15,502 nt of DNA from Limiplasma sp964416065. Lineage in GTDB: Bacteria; Bacillota; Clostridia; Christensenellales; Aristaeellaceae. Under the pieces are notes generated by a model. The model was given only the letters and a program-made list of their open reading frames with translations. It had not been told where the DNA came from and made no database searches. Positions 6,578 through 13,456 of the stretch are shown piece by piece. Location: the NCBI GenBank assembly GCA_964416065.1, contig CAYQCL010000046.1, positions 1-15,502 of the forward strand, in the 5' to 3' direction. The translations under genes and the position numbers were made by a program. How positions within the stretch are numbered: position 1 is the stretch's first letter; each line of letters begins with the position of its first letter.

Positions 6578-6829
6578 ATGTTGGAATTCAAGTTTGACAC
6601 TCAGCTGTTGATTGAGGGAACCGGCCTGGATGAGGACGTCATCAACGATTATATCCGTACCAATATCAAGGGAGACTGCCTTCTGGCCGTGGGGGATGAC
6701 GAGCTCATCAAGATTCACTATCATACCAACGAGCCGTGGCAGGTGCTGGAATACTGCGCGACCCTCGGCGACATCCATGATATCGTTGTGGAAAATATGG
6801 AGCGTCAGTCCGACGGACTGGGAGGCTGA
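6578..6829 (+). CDS. Stand-alone FakA/YloV-type middle domain protein (83 aa)
   Basis: Matches the central domain of FakA/YloV, the DAK-family fatty acid kinase of Gram-positive bacteria. Recognisable elements are FDTQLLIEGTGLDED (residues 6-20), GDCLLAVGDDELIKIHYHTNEP (residues 32-53) and the end LGDIHDIVVENMERQ (residues 63-77), equivalent to the VVVGDDDLIKVHVHTNDP and LSDIKIENM segments of full-length FakA. The N-terminal DhaL-like ATP-binding domain and the C-terminal domain are absent, so it cannot phosphorylate fatty acids itself. Small proteins of this kind have been annotated as 'kinase to dihydroxyacetone kinase' in Clostridia, which is misleading. An excellent ribosome binding site, AAAGGAGG, sits 7 nt before the ATG, arguing that it is a real independent gene and not a fragment. 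It lies 25 nt after the 794-residue gene and probably shares its transcript. The role is unknown; a regulatory or partner function for a FakA-type complex is a guess. Confidence 0.82.
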   Translation: MLEFKFDTQLLIEGTGLDEDVINDYIRTNIKGDCLLAVGDDELIKIHYHTNEPWQVLEYCATLGDIHDIVVENMERQSDGLGG

Positions 6830-7020
6830 GAAACCACAGGCGAGGCTTTTACGTAGACGTTTGCCGGTTGGCGGATCGCGTGGACGCCATTTTTCCAAAG
6901 GAAAGAACGGACGTTTTCGATTTTCCCTGAACCGGCTCCAAAAGGATTTGGCTTCTTTGATTTTGCTTGGAAACTTGCAGCTTCATCAGAGGCCGGATCC
7001 TTTTTGCTTTTCCATTGCCA
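6830..7020. other. Intergenic region with a weak terminator-like hairpin
   Basis: No gene is visible here. The one structure I can support is a short stem, CCGGCTCC (6932-6939) with GGATTTGG (6944-6951), closed by an AAAA loop and including two G-T pairs and one mismatch. It is followed by the T-rich stretch CTTCTTTGATTTTG. It may end the transcript of the two genes before it. The hairpin part of this call is weak. Confidence 0.3.
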
Positions 7021-7042
7021 ATACGCTCAAACGCGAGCGTAT
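7021..7042. repeat. Perfect inverted repeat just upstream of the operon promoter
   Basis: Arms ATACGCTC (7021-7028) and GAGCGTAT (7035-7042) are exact reverse complements around a 6-nt centre, AAACGC. The dyad ends 2 nt before the -35 box of the five-gene operon and has no T-run after it, so it looks more like a binding site for a dimeric regulator than a terminator. The regulator is unknown. Confidence 0.6.
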
Positions 7043-7044
7043 GC

Positions 7045-7073
7045 TTGCAACAAAGGAACATATGGACTATAAT
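7045..7073 (+). promoter_or_regulatory. Strong sigma-A-type promoter of the five-gene operon
   Basis: TTGCAA (-35, 7045-7050; 5 of 6) and TATAAT (-10, 7068-7073; perfect) with an ideal 17-nt spacer. The start would be near 7080, leaving a leader of about 29 nt with the site AAGGAGG (7095-7101). There is no room for a riboswitch. Confidence 0.85.
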
Positions 7074-7108
7074 AAACAATGTATGCTTATCCATAAGGAG
7101 GTTTTCTG

Positions 7109-8077
7109 ATGCAACAGACTCCTGCGAAACGAACCGCATTTTATCTGTGGCTTCTTTTATACATGTTTCTGGCGCTTGCGCTGCGGTTGGTTACGTTTGT
7201 GCCGCTGTTTGCGCTCAAGGTGTTTCCCGAGGGCTCGACGCTCACGTATCTCGCCGTGCTTTGCCCGCTTCTTTTGATCTTTGTTGTTTTGCCGCTCAGG
7301 TATTCCTTTGCGGACGCGCTGGTGCAGCGTCAAGGAGAGCGCTGCTTCCGTCTGGAAGACGCCTTTTCCTTTGCGGATTATGGCGAGAAGCTCTCGCAAA
7401 GCGTGACCCACGCGGTGCAGGTGTTCAAGTGGGGAATTCCCTTGATCGCGATGCTGGCCTATGCTTACTACCAATACGAGACGATGGACTTCGTCACGCT
7501 GTTTAAGAGCGTGACAGCGCTGGGCAAGGGATTGACGGATGGATGGTGTGCCGTCGCCAATTTCTTTACCGGCTTGTTTGGCGGCGAGCCGCTCGTCTCA
7601 GACGGTGGGCTGGACGAGGGACTGCTGGTGATTGCCGGGGCGCTGGCGATTGGTGTTTTGCTTTGGCTATATGGCGCGGTGCGCAACAGCGCCGCCCGTT
7701 TTATCTGGGTGACGGCCTCGCGTGAGGATCGCTCCCCCCGCAAGGAGACACGACGCGGCCTACGTGGCCGTCGTCTGCGGCAGCTCGGCGTCGCTCTGAT
7801 CAACCTTGTTTTGTGGGCCCCGTTTTTGTTGGTAGTGCTCTATGTTCTCAAGGGCGTCGTGAGCGAGGCTGCCAGTCAGATGATGCTGGTTCTTACCCAG
7901 CGCAGCCTGCCCGCGATTGACTTCGCGTCCGCCGGATGGCCGCTTGCCTTGGGATTCCTGTTCCTTTACATGCCGCTTTTGCCGATTCGCCGCATTCGGA
8001 CGGCCGCGTTTGCGACGCGCCGCCGCGCGATGCCCGCCAACGCGCAGAAGAAAAACGTTTGCTCGACGGAGCTGTAA
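7109..8077 (+). CDS. Polytopic membrane protein of unknown function (322 aa)
   Basis: First gene of the operon, with a strong ribosome binding site, AAGGAGG (7095-7101), 7 nt before the ATG. About six hydrophobic segments are visible: residues 11-36, 45-64, 107-122, 170-191, 227-249 and 275-293. A basic stretch (about 204-224, with many Arg, including RGLRGRRLRQ) should face the cytoplasm, and the C-terminus is also basic. Segment 107-122 is short and interrupted, so the count may be five. I see no transporter, protease or glycosyltransferase signature and cannot assign a family. Its stop is 2 nt before the start of the RsuA gene, so translation is probably coupled. It has no evident functional link to the RNA-modifying and amino-acid enzymes that follow. 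Confidence 0.82.
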   Translation: MQQTPAKRTAFYLWLLLYMFLALALRLVTFVPLFALKVFPEGSTLTYLAVLCPLLLIFVVLPLRYSFADALVQRQGERCFRLEDAFSFADYGEKLSQSVTHAVQVFKWGIPLIAMLAYAYYQYETMDFVTLFKSVTALGKGLTDGWCAVANFFTGLFGGEPLVSDGGLDEGLLVIAGALAIGVLLWLYGAVRNSAARFIWVTASREDRSPRKETRRGLRGRRLRQLGVALINLVLWAPFLLVVLYVLKGVVSEAASQMMLVLTQRSLPAIDFASAGWPLALGFLFLYMPLLPIRRIRTAAFATRRRAMPANAQKKNVCSTEL

Positions 8078-8079
8078 GC

Positions 8080-8814
8080 ATGATGCGTCTGGACAAGTTC
8101 CTTTCTTTGAGCGGCGAGCGAACCCGAAGCGAGGCGGCGCGGGCCGTGCGCGCGGGACAAGTACGCGTCAACGGCATAATCGCGCGGGATCCCGCGATGA
8201 AGGTATCCACGGATGACTTGGTGACGCTGGGTGGGGCGATTGTGCGGGATCAGACATATCAATATTATATGATTGATAAACCGGCGGGCGTGCTGACGGC
8301 CGCCCGTGACAGTCGGGCGCGGACGGTGATGTCGCTTTTGCCCGAGGCGCTTCTGAGACGGAAAGTCCTGCCGGTTGGCAGATTGGATAAGGACACCACA
8401 GGGCTGCTCCTTTTGACAAACGACGGCGCCATGGCGCACGCGCTGCTTGATCCGAAGCGGCATGTGTGGAAACGATACATCGCCTCTGTGGAGGGACGCA
8501 TTGATGAGGCTGACGTATCGGCCTTTGCGCAGGGAATGAAGCTATCCGATTTTGTCGCCAAGCCGGCGGAACTGAAGATCCTGAGCGCGGATGATGAAGA
8601 AAGCACGGCCGCCGTCGAACTGCATGAAGGAAAATTCCATCAGGTTAAGCGCATGTTTGCCGCATGCGGTCATGAGGTCAAAACGCTGCACAGAGCCGCT
8701 TTTGGGCCTCTTAGTCTGCCCGAGAACATGCGTGCGGGCGAGTGGCGGGAGCTGACGGAGAAAGAGGTCGCGGCCTTGAAAGCCGCGGCGGCAAAACCAA
8801 GTCAAGAGGATTAG
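8080..8814 (+). CDS. rsuA: 16S rRNA pseudouridine synthase, RsuA family (244 aa)
   Basis: Converts a specific rRNA uridine to pseudouridine; in Escherichia coli RsuA the target is U516 of 16S rRNA. An N-terminal S4 RNA-binding domain (MRLDKFLSLSGERTRSEAARAVRAGQVRVNG, in two consecutive parts of residues 2-32) precedes the catalytic domain. The catalytic Asp103 lies in the family motif GRLDKDTTGLLLLTNDG, and the later FHQVKRMFAACGH block is also typical. The start is set at 8080, with GGAG (8068-8071) 8 nt upstream; the next codon (8083) is also ATG and could be used. The open frame extends upstream into the membrane protein gene, but that part does not resemble the family. It follows that gene by 2 nt and precedes the methyltransferase by 2 nt. 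The choice between RsuA and the 23S-acting RluB/E/F branch is by overall resemblance. Confidence 0.92.
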   Translation: MMRLDKFLSLSGERTRSEAARAVRAGQVRVNGIIARDPAMKVSTDDLVTLGGAIVRDQTYQYYMIDKPAGVLTAARDSRARTVMSLLPEALLRRKVLPVGRLDKDTTGLLLLTNDGAMAHALLDPKRHVWKRYIASVEGRIDEADVSAFAQGMKLSDFVAKPAELKILSADDEESTAAVELHEGKFHQVKRMFAACGHEVKTLHRAAFGPLSLPENMRAGEWRELTEKEVAALKAAAAKPSQED

Positions 8815-8816
8815 AG

Positions 8817-9449
8817 ATGCGAAACCATTCCGAGCATTATTACACCGCCGAGCCGCAGAGCGCGCATAAGCCTGCGGAGGTACGCTTTTCCTATCGGGGA
8901 AACGATCTGGTTTTCGCGACGGACAGCGGCGTTTTTTCGCGCACGGAGCTTGATCGCGGCACCGAGGTGCTTCTGTCCGCACTGCCGGAGAAAATTTCCG
9001 GCCCTGTGCTGGACATGGGATGTGGCTATGGCGCGATCGGCGTGGCCGTGGGAAAAAGGCAGATAAATGTGACGATGGCGGATATCAATCGGCGGGCGTG
9101 CGGACTCGCGCGGGATAACGCGAGAAGGAACGGCGTTGATGCCGAGGTCGTCGAGAGCGACGGTTATCAAGCGTTGACGGGCAGACGTTACGCGCTTATC
9201 CTGCAAAATCCTCCGATCCGCGCCGGAAAGGCGGTTATCTATCGGATGTTCTCTGATGCGGCGCATTGCCTTCTGGAGGGAGGCGAACTGTGGTTGGTTA
9301 TTCGCAAGCAGCAGGGGGCTCCGTCGGCAATGAGCTATTTGAAAACCCTGTTTGACGAGGTTGAGGCTGTGGAAAAGAAGAGCGGATATTGGGTGCTTAG
9401 GTGCCGAAGCCCAAAGCAAATAGATGGAGGGGATACAAATGAGGTATGA
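8817..9449 (+). CDS. Class I SAM-dependent methyltransferase, YbxB/RsmC-like (210 aa)
   Basis: A probable RNA guanine-N2 methyltransferase related to RsmC, which methylates G1207 of 16S rRNA, and to Bacillus YbxB. The opening (HYYTAEPQSAHKPAEVRFSYRG) and the segment FATDSGVFSRTELDRGTEVL are characteristic of the YbxB group. The SAM-binding motif I is VLDMGCGYGAIGV (residues 64-76), the acidic residue after strand 2 is in MADINRRA, and the catalytic NPPIRAGK is at residues 131-138. The start ATG lies 2 nt after the RsuA stop, with AAGAGGA upstream; the longer upstream frame overlaps RsuA and is not used. Its end overlaps the next gene by 11 bp. Together with RsuA it forms an rRNA-modification pair. 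The exact target base is inferred from family only. Confidence 0.9.
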   Translation: MRNHSEHYYTAEPQSAHKPAEVRFSYRGNDLVFATDSGVFSRTELDRGTEVLLSALPEKISGPVLDMGCGYGAIGVAVGKRQINVTMADINRRACGLARDNARRNGVDAEVVESDGYQALTGRRYALILQNPPIRAGKAVIYRMFSDAAHCLLEGGELWLVIRKQQGAPSAMSYLKTLFDEVEAVEKKSGYWVLRCRSPKQIDGGDTNEV

Positions 9450-10617
9450 CGATGCGTTTTTCGACGAGGAGGTCGAACGCCGGGGCACAGCGTGTGAAAA
9501 ATGGGATGGCTTGATGAAGCGGGAGAGCCGTGTGACAAATCCGATGTGGGTCGCGGACATGGATTTTCGCTGCCCCGATGAGATCAGGGAGGCGCTTGTG
9601 ACGCGCGCCGCGCATCCCATCTATGGCTATACGGAGCAGACGAGATCGGCGGTTTGCGCGATGCTGGACTTCATACGCAGGCGTCACGGACTTGACCTTC
9701 ATGAAAATGAGCAGACGATGCTGCCCTGCGTGGTGACGGGCCTTCGCGCGGTGGTGCTTACGTTTACCAGGCCAGGGGACCGAATCATTGTCCAGCCGCC
9801 CGTCTATGGCCCCTTTTATGCGGCCGTACAGGATAACGGGCGTGTGACGGCGGAATGTCCGCTTCTTCGGGACGATGCCGGACGCTACACCATGGATTTG
9901 GCGGCCGTGGAACGCGCGTGTCGGGAGGGCGCGAAGGCCATGTTCCTCTGCAACCCACACAATCCCGTAGGACGCGCGTGGACACGGGAGGAGCTTTTAT
10001 CGCTTTGGCGGGTGCTCGCTAGGTATGACGTTCTCCTGATTTCCGATGAGATTCATGAGGATTTCGTCTATGAACGCGACGCGTTTACGCCGATGCTCCG
10101 GCTGGTTGAGGCATCCGACGCGAGGCTTGTCTCACTCACCAGTGCCAGCAAGACCTTTAATTTAGCGGGTTTGCAGCAGGCTGCAGCGTTCAGCCGGAAT
10201 CAGGCGCTGCTGAAGGCGATGACGGATACGATGCGCAACGTGGGTGTGGTGCAGGGGAATATTTTCGCCATGATCGCCACGGAAGCGGCGTTTACGCATG
10301 GGGATGCCTGGCTGGACGCGATGCTTGCTTACATTCGGAAGGGCGAGCGGATTCTGCGCGTCGAGCTGAGCAAGCGCATGCCCAAAGCGGTGCTTTCTCC
10401 GCTGGAGGCCACCTATCTGGGCTGGCTTGACCTGCGCGCCTACGGTCTCTCTACGGAGGAATGGATGGAGCGCTGTCGCGAGGCGGGCTTGGAATTGACC
10501 CCTGGCACGTTTTTTGGAAAAGAGGCGGGGGAGGGCTTTATGCGTATCAACCTCGCTTGCCCGCACAGCCGTGTGCTGAGGGCTGCGGAGCAGCTTGAAA
10601 AGGCCCTTCTGGGTTGA
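9439..10617 (+). CDS. patB: PatB/MalY-family PLP-dependent enzyme (cystathionine beta-lyase or aminotransferase), 392 aa
   Basis: A fold-type I PLP enzyme of the MalY/PatB group, whose members act as C-S lyases on cystathionine or cysteine conjugates and sometimes as aminotransferases. The opening (RRGTACEKWDG and PMWVADMDFRCP) is characteristic. PLP contacts visible are Tyr123 (PPVYGPF), Asn172 (CNPHNPVGR), Asp203 (SDEIHEDF) and the Schiff-base Lys238 (TSASKTFNLAG), with the substrate-carboxylate Arg in GFMRINLACP near the C-terminus. The start at 9439 follows GGAGG (9426-9430) by 8 nt; an in-frame ATG at 9424 precedes that site. It overlaps the methyltransferase gene by 11 bp, so translation is coupled. 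Length is normal for the family. Lyase versus transaminase activity cannot be decided from sequence. Confidence 0.92.
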   Translation: MRYDDAFFDEEVERRGTACEKWDGLMKRESRVTNPMWVADMDFRCPDEIREALVTRAAHPIYGYTEQTRSAVCAMLDFIRRRHGLDLHENEQTMLPCVVTGLRAVVLTFTRPGDRIIVQPPVYGPFYAAVQDNGRVTAECPLLRDDAGRYTMDLAAVERACREGAKAMFLCNPHNPVGRAWTREELLSLWRVLARYDVLLISDEIHEDFVYERDAFTPMLRLVEASDARLVSLTSASKTFNLAGLQQAAAFSRNQALLKAMTDTMRNVGVVQGNIFAMIATEAAFTHGDAWLDAMLAYIRKGERILRVELSKRMPKAVLSPLEATYLGWLDLRAYGLSTEEWMERCREAGLELTPGTFFGKEAGEGFMRINLACPHSRVLRAAEQLEKALLG

Positions 10618-10641
10618 AAAGATCATGAGAGGATGGGGAAC

Positions 10642-12012
10642 ATGGAAGAACTGAGCAGTATCATCGAGGGTTTGCGCGATGAGATGACGCAAACCCTGAT
10701 CCGTTGGATCAGGGTACCGAGCGTAAAAGGAATGCCTGAGGCGGGCGCTCCCTTCGGAAGAGAGGTGCGGCGCGCGCTCGATATGGCGCTTGAGGATGCC
10801 AAAAGGATGGGCTTTGAAACGCGGAATTTTGACGGCTATGCCGGAGATGTGCGTATGGGCCCGTTGGGCGTGGAACCGTTGGCCATCCTGGCGCATTTGG
10901 ACGTGGTCCCTGCAGGCGATGGCTGGAAGGTTGACCCCTTTGGCGCGGTCATCGAGGGCGACAGAATGTATGGGCGCGGCACCTCGGATGATAAAGGCCC
11001 CGCAGTCGCGGCACTGTATGCCATGTATGCGATGAAAAAGGTGGGCATCCCCCTCAAGCGGGAGATTCGCCTGATCCTTGGCTGCGATGAGGAAAGCGGC
11101 TGGGACTGCATGAGGTATTACATGGAGCATTGCGACATGCCCAAAACTGGTTTCAGTCCGGACGCGAGCTACCCCGTCATCAATACCGAAAAGGGCATGC
11201 TGCATTTGAGCCTGCGCGGCGCTTATGCCTCGGATGGATTGAAAGTTAGGGAGATCAGCGTCGGTGAGCGCTGCAATGTGGTGTCTGGCATGGCGACCGC
11301 GCTGGTTGAGGACAACGGCGCTCTCTGCGAGAGGGTGAGGCGGTTGGCCGAAGAAAAGCATCTGCGGGTGGAAGCCGCGCCTCAAGCGGACGGAACGGTG
11401 CTCCTCACCTCCACGGGCGTGCCGGGCCATGCGGCTTATCCCGAAACGGCGATGAACGCGCTGGGTCAACTTCTGGTTGCGCTTGGCGGATTGGGCGTTA
11501 CGGGCGCGCTGAAAACGGTGACCGACCGCGTCGGTATGGAATATGACGGACTTTCTTTGGGGGTTCGCTGCAAGGATGAGACGAGCGGCCCGCTGACCTG
11601 CAATCTGGGTATTCTGCGCTACAACGAGAAGGAAGGCCTGTATGCGACGCTGGATATTCGCTACCCCATTCTGTGCGATCATAAGGCGCTTGTGCGCTGC
11701 ATCCGCGCGGCCTTGGCCCCCGAGGTTGACGTCAGCGTGGACGAACAGAAGGAACCCCATCACGTCGCGCCAAACAGCCCCTTGATCACGGCCCTGTTGG
11801 ACGCGTATCATGAGATCACCGGCAGACCCCGTGAGTGCGTCGCGACGGGCGGAGGAACCTATGCGCGTGTGCTGGAGGAGGGCGTGGCGTTTGGCAGTGC
11901 TTTTCCGGAGGACGAGGAGCTGGCGCACCAGGCGGGCGAGTATTTAAGCCTGAATGGTCTGATGCTCAATCTCCATATCTTCGCGCGGGCGATCGAAAAG
12001 CTGCAAAATTGA
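10642..12012 (+). CDS. pepV: M20-family dipeptidase, PepV/Sapep type (456 aa)
   Basis: A cytoplasmic dinuclear-zinc dipeptidase that releases amino acids from dipeptides. Metal and catalytic residues of PepV are visible: His85 and Asp87 (LAHLDVVPAGDGW), the bridging Asp in GRGTSDDKGP (residues 111-120), Glu150-Glu151 (GCDEESG), Asp174 (FSPDASYP) and His429 (PEDEELAHQAGE). The insert between the two halves of the catalytic domain corresponds to the lid domain typical of PepV. The start is placed at 10642, 9 nt after GAGAGG (10627-10632); the ATG at 10633 abuts that site. It is the last gene of the operon and is followed by a terminator at 12019-12061. Next to the PatB-like lyase it suggests a peptide and amino-acid salvage function. 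A strong hairpin lies inside its first 25 codons. Confidence 0.93.
   Translation: MEELSSIIEGLRDEMTQTLIRWIRVPSVKGMPEAGAPFGREVRRALDMALEDAKRMGFETRNFDGYAGDVRMGPLGVEPLAILAHLDVVPAGDGWKVDPFGAVIEGDRMYGRGTSDDKGPAVAALYAMYAMKKVGIPLKREIRLILGCDEESGWDCMRYYMEHCDMPKTGFSPDASYPVINTEKGMLHLSLRGAYASDGLKVREISVGERCNVVSGMATALVEDNGALCERVRRLAEEKHLRVEAAPQADGTVLLTSTGVPGHAAYPETAMNALGQLLVALGGLGVTGALKTVTDRVGMEYDGLSLGVRCKDETSGPLTCNLGILRYNEKEGLYATLDIRYPILCDHKALVRCIRAALAPEVDVSVDEQKEPHHVAPNSPLITALLDAYHEITGRPRECVATGGGTYARVLEEGVAFGSAFPEDEELAHQAGEYLSLNGLMLNLHIFARAIEKLQN
10693..10715. repeat. Perfect 10-bp-arm hairpin inside the 5' end of the dipeptidase gene
   Basis: ACCCTGATCC (10693-10702) and GGATCAGGGT (10706-10715) are exact reverse complements around GTT. 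It lies at codons 18-25 of the dipeptidase gene and encodes an ordinary part of the protein. In mRNA it would form a stable stem about 50 nt after the start codon. Confidence 0.7.
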
Positions 12013-12018
12013 GAGGAC

Positions 12019-12061
12019 AGGGGCACGGCAAGAGGAAATTTGCTAGCGCCCCTATTCTTTT
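12019..12061 (+). terminator. Rho-independent terminator at the end of the operon
   Basis: The outer stem AGGGGC (12019-12024) with GCCCCT (12048-12053) encloses an inner GCAA/TTGC pairing and is followed by ATTCTTTT. It is 7 nt past the dipeptidase stop codon, which places the operon's end here. Confidence 0.65.
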
Positions 12062-12084
12062 GATGATAGAAAGCCAGGAAAAAA

Positions 12085-12630
12085 ATGAAGAACTTTGAAA
12101 GGCAGAACAGGCTTCTTTCCCTGTGCGGCTTGAACTGTGGATTGTGCCGGATGTATATCGGCCACCTCTGCCCAGGCTGTGGAGGCGGCGAGGGGAACCA
12201 GTCCTGCAAAATAGCCAGGTGCAGCTTAGGACACGGTAGTGTGGAATACTGCTTTCAATGTGCGGAATACCCCTGTGAGAAATATGAGCATGTGGATGAT
12301 TTCGATTCCTTTATTACGCATCGTCGTCGAAGGGCGGACATAGAAAAGGCGAGGAGGATCGGAATAGACGCCTACAACGGGGAGCAGATTGAAAAAGCAG
12401 AGCTTTTAAAGGAATTGCTGGAACGCTTTAACGACGGCAGAAAAAAGACGTTCTTCTGTCTGGCTGTTAATTTGCTGGAAGTAGAGGACATCAAGGCGGC
12501 CATCACGCATGCATCGGAGATTTATCCGAGGGAAGAAATGTCAAAAGAAAGAAGCAGCTATGTCACCTCGCTTCTTGAAAAAATCGCCGCTGAAAAAGGA
12601 ATTTCGTTAAAAATGAGAAGAAAAAGATGA
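12085..12630 (+). CDS. DUF3795-family cysteine-rich protein (181 aa)
   Basis: The N-terminal 65 residues carry ten cysteines: Cys14, 18, 21, 29, 32, 41, 46, 56, 59 and 64, arranged as SLCGLNCGLC, LCPGCGGG and YCFQCAEYPCEKY. This is the DUF3795 signature, probably a zinc or iron-sulfur site. The rest (about 80-181) is helical and charged, with no catalytic motif I recognise. The function of the family is unknown; members are frequent in Clostridia and methanogens. AGGA (12076-12079) lies 5 nt before the ATG. It follows the operon terminator, and I cannot identify a convincing promoter of its own, so read-through is possible. It is convergent with the rubrerythrin gene; the hairpin at 12660-12684 may also serve as its transcript end. 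Confidence 0.85.
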   Translation: MKNFERQNRLLSLCGLNCGLCRMYIGHLCPGCGGGEGNQSCKIARCSLGHGSVEYCFQCAEYPCEKYEHVDDFDSFITHRRRRADIEKARRIGIDAYNGEQIEKAELLKELLERFNDGRKKTFFCLAVNLLEVEDIKAAITHASEIYPREEMSKERSSYVTSLLEKIAAEKGISLKMRRKR

Positions 12631-12655
12631 GCGTTTGCTCATGTCGATGTTAGGT

Positions 12656-12684
12656 AAAAGGGCGGCTCCCAAACGGAGCCGCCC
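12656..12684 (-). terminator. Terminator of the rubrerythrin gene, possibly bidirectional
   Basis: A perfect 10-bp stem, GGGCGGCTCC (12660-12669) with GGAGCCGCCC (12675-12684), and a 5-nt loop. On the minus strand it is followed by TTTT (plus 12656-12659). It lies 17 nt past the rubrerythrin stop and 29 nt past the DUF3795 stop, between convergent genes. Confidence 0.85.
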
Positions 12685-12701
12685 TCAAAATAGTGATGCT
12701 C

Positions 12702-13241
12702 TTAACCGAAGTAACGCTTGAGCAGACCGTCAAAGCCCTTGCCGTGGCGGGCCTCGTCCTTGCACATCTCATGCACGGTGTCATGGATGGCGTCCAGGTT
12801 CAGCTGCTTGGCCAGCGTGGCCAGCTCCTTCTTACCGGCGGTAGCGCCCCATTCGGCCTCGGCGCGCAGTTCCAGGTTCTTCTTGGTGGAAGGGGTAACA
12901 ATCTCGCCAAGAAGCTCAGCGAACTTCGCTGCATGCTCGGCTTCCTCCCACGCGTAGCGCTTGAAGGCCTCGGCCACTTCCGGATATCCGTCGCGATCCG
13001 CCTGACGGCTCATCGCCAGATACATACCAACCTCGGTGCACTCGCCGGTGAAATTCTCACGCAGTCCCTCGAGAATGCGAGGATCGCAGCCCTCGGCAAC
13101 GCCGATGCGATGCTCGTCGGCATATTCTTTATTGCCGCCCATCTGCTCAAACTTGCTCTTGGGAGCTTTGCACTGAGGGCAGAATTCAGGCGCCTCGGGT
13201 CCTTCATAAACGTAGCCGCACACCTTGCAAATCCATTTCAT
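12702..13241 (-). CDS. rbr: Reverse rubrerythrin (rubredoxin domain first), 179 aa
   Basis: A non-haem diiron peroxidase that detoxifies hydrogen peroxide and oxygen in anaerobes. The rubredoxin-like iron site is N-terminal: Cys5, Cys8 (WICKVCGYVYEG) and Cys21, Cys24 (FCPQCKAP). The ferritin-like diiron domain follows (about residues 50-179), with candidate ligands Glu67 (TGECTE), Glu100 and His103 (WEEAEH), Glu130 region, and Glu163 and His166 (KDEARH). This domain order is the reverse of classical rubrerythrin and matches the clostridial 'reverse rubrerythrin' group. The start ATG (13241) lies 9 nt after AGGAGGT; the open frame extends upstream but shows no homology there. It is monocistronic, with its own promoter (13310-13337) and terminator. 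Confidence 0.94.
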   Translation of the reverse strand: MKWICKVCGYVYEGPEAPEFCPQCKAPKSKFEQMGGNKEYADEHRIGVAEGCDPRILEGLRENFTGECTEVGMYLAMSRQADRDGYPEVAEAFKRYAWEEAEHAAKFAELLGEIVTPSTKKNLELRAEAEWGATAGKKELATLAKQLNLDAIHDTVHEMCKDEARHGKGFDGLLKRYFG

Positions 13242-13309
13242 ACTGAATGTACCTCCTAAAAAGTTTGCTTTATTGAACGGTTTGGAGCGGTTTCCCAACT
13301 CACGTTCTA

Positions 13310-13337
13310 AGTATACCCCACTTGGGGCAAAAGTGAA
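13310..13337 (-). promoter_or_regulatory. Rubrerythrin promoter with a G-tract dyad in its spacer
   Basis: On the minus strand TTCACT (-35, 13332-13337; 4 of 6) and TATACT (-10, 13310-13315; 5 of 6) are 16 nt apart. The spacer contains the dyad CCCCA-CT-TGGGG (13317-13328), so the -10 and dyad together read TATACCCC on the plus strand. This resembles half of the ATACCCC/GGGGTAT sites bound by CsoR/CstR-type repressors. The right half lacks the TAT, so the identity of the regulator is uncertain. Confidence 0.5.
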
Positions 13338-13403
13338 ACATGTAATTTGAAAAAAGTTTTGGATACGGCGCTTCACAAGCCGTGAAACCTTATTCTTCAC
13401 AAG

Positions 13404-13439
13404 AAAAAACGGCTCCCTGAAGACGCTTCAAAGGAGCCG
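13404..13439 (-). terminator. Terminator of the threonine synthase gene
   Basis: On the minus strand the outer 7-bp stem CGGCTCC/GGAGCCG (13433-13439 and 13410-13416) encloses an inner 5-bp stem TGAAG/CTTCA (13426-13430 and 13418-13422) with a CGT loop. It is followed by six T (plus 13404-13409). It is about 17 nt past the stop codon. Confidence 0.88.
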
Positions 13440-13456
13440 GAAAAAACGCAGGAGAG

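Noticed and set aside
4396..6600. 734-residue open frame on the minus strand across the 794-residue gene
   Set aside because: No ribosome binding site or promoter fits it, its composition is Arg/Leu/His-rich nonsense typical of antisense frames, and the plus-strand gene has a promoter, ribosome site and domain-like structure.
7936..8079. Upstream extension of the RsuA reading frame
   Set aside because: It overlaps the membrane protein gene, shows no S4-domain similarity, and a good start with a ribosome binding site exists at 8080.
10162..11928. 588-residue minus-strand open frame across the PatB and PepV genes
   Set aside because: It is antisense to two well-recognised enzymes with intact catalytic residues; it has no signature of its own.
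12702..13400. Longer 232-residue reading of the rubrerythrin frame
   Set aside because: The additional 53 residues cover the promoter and ribosome binding site; the rubredoxin domain begins at the ATG at 13241.
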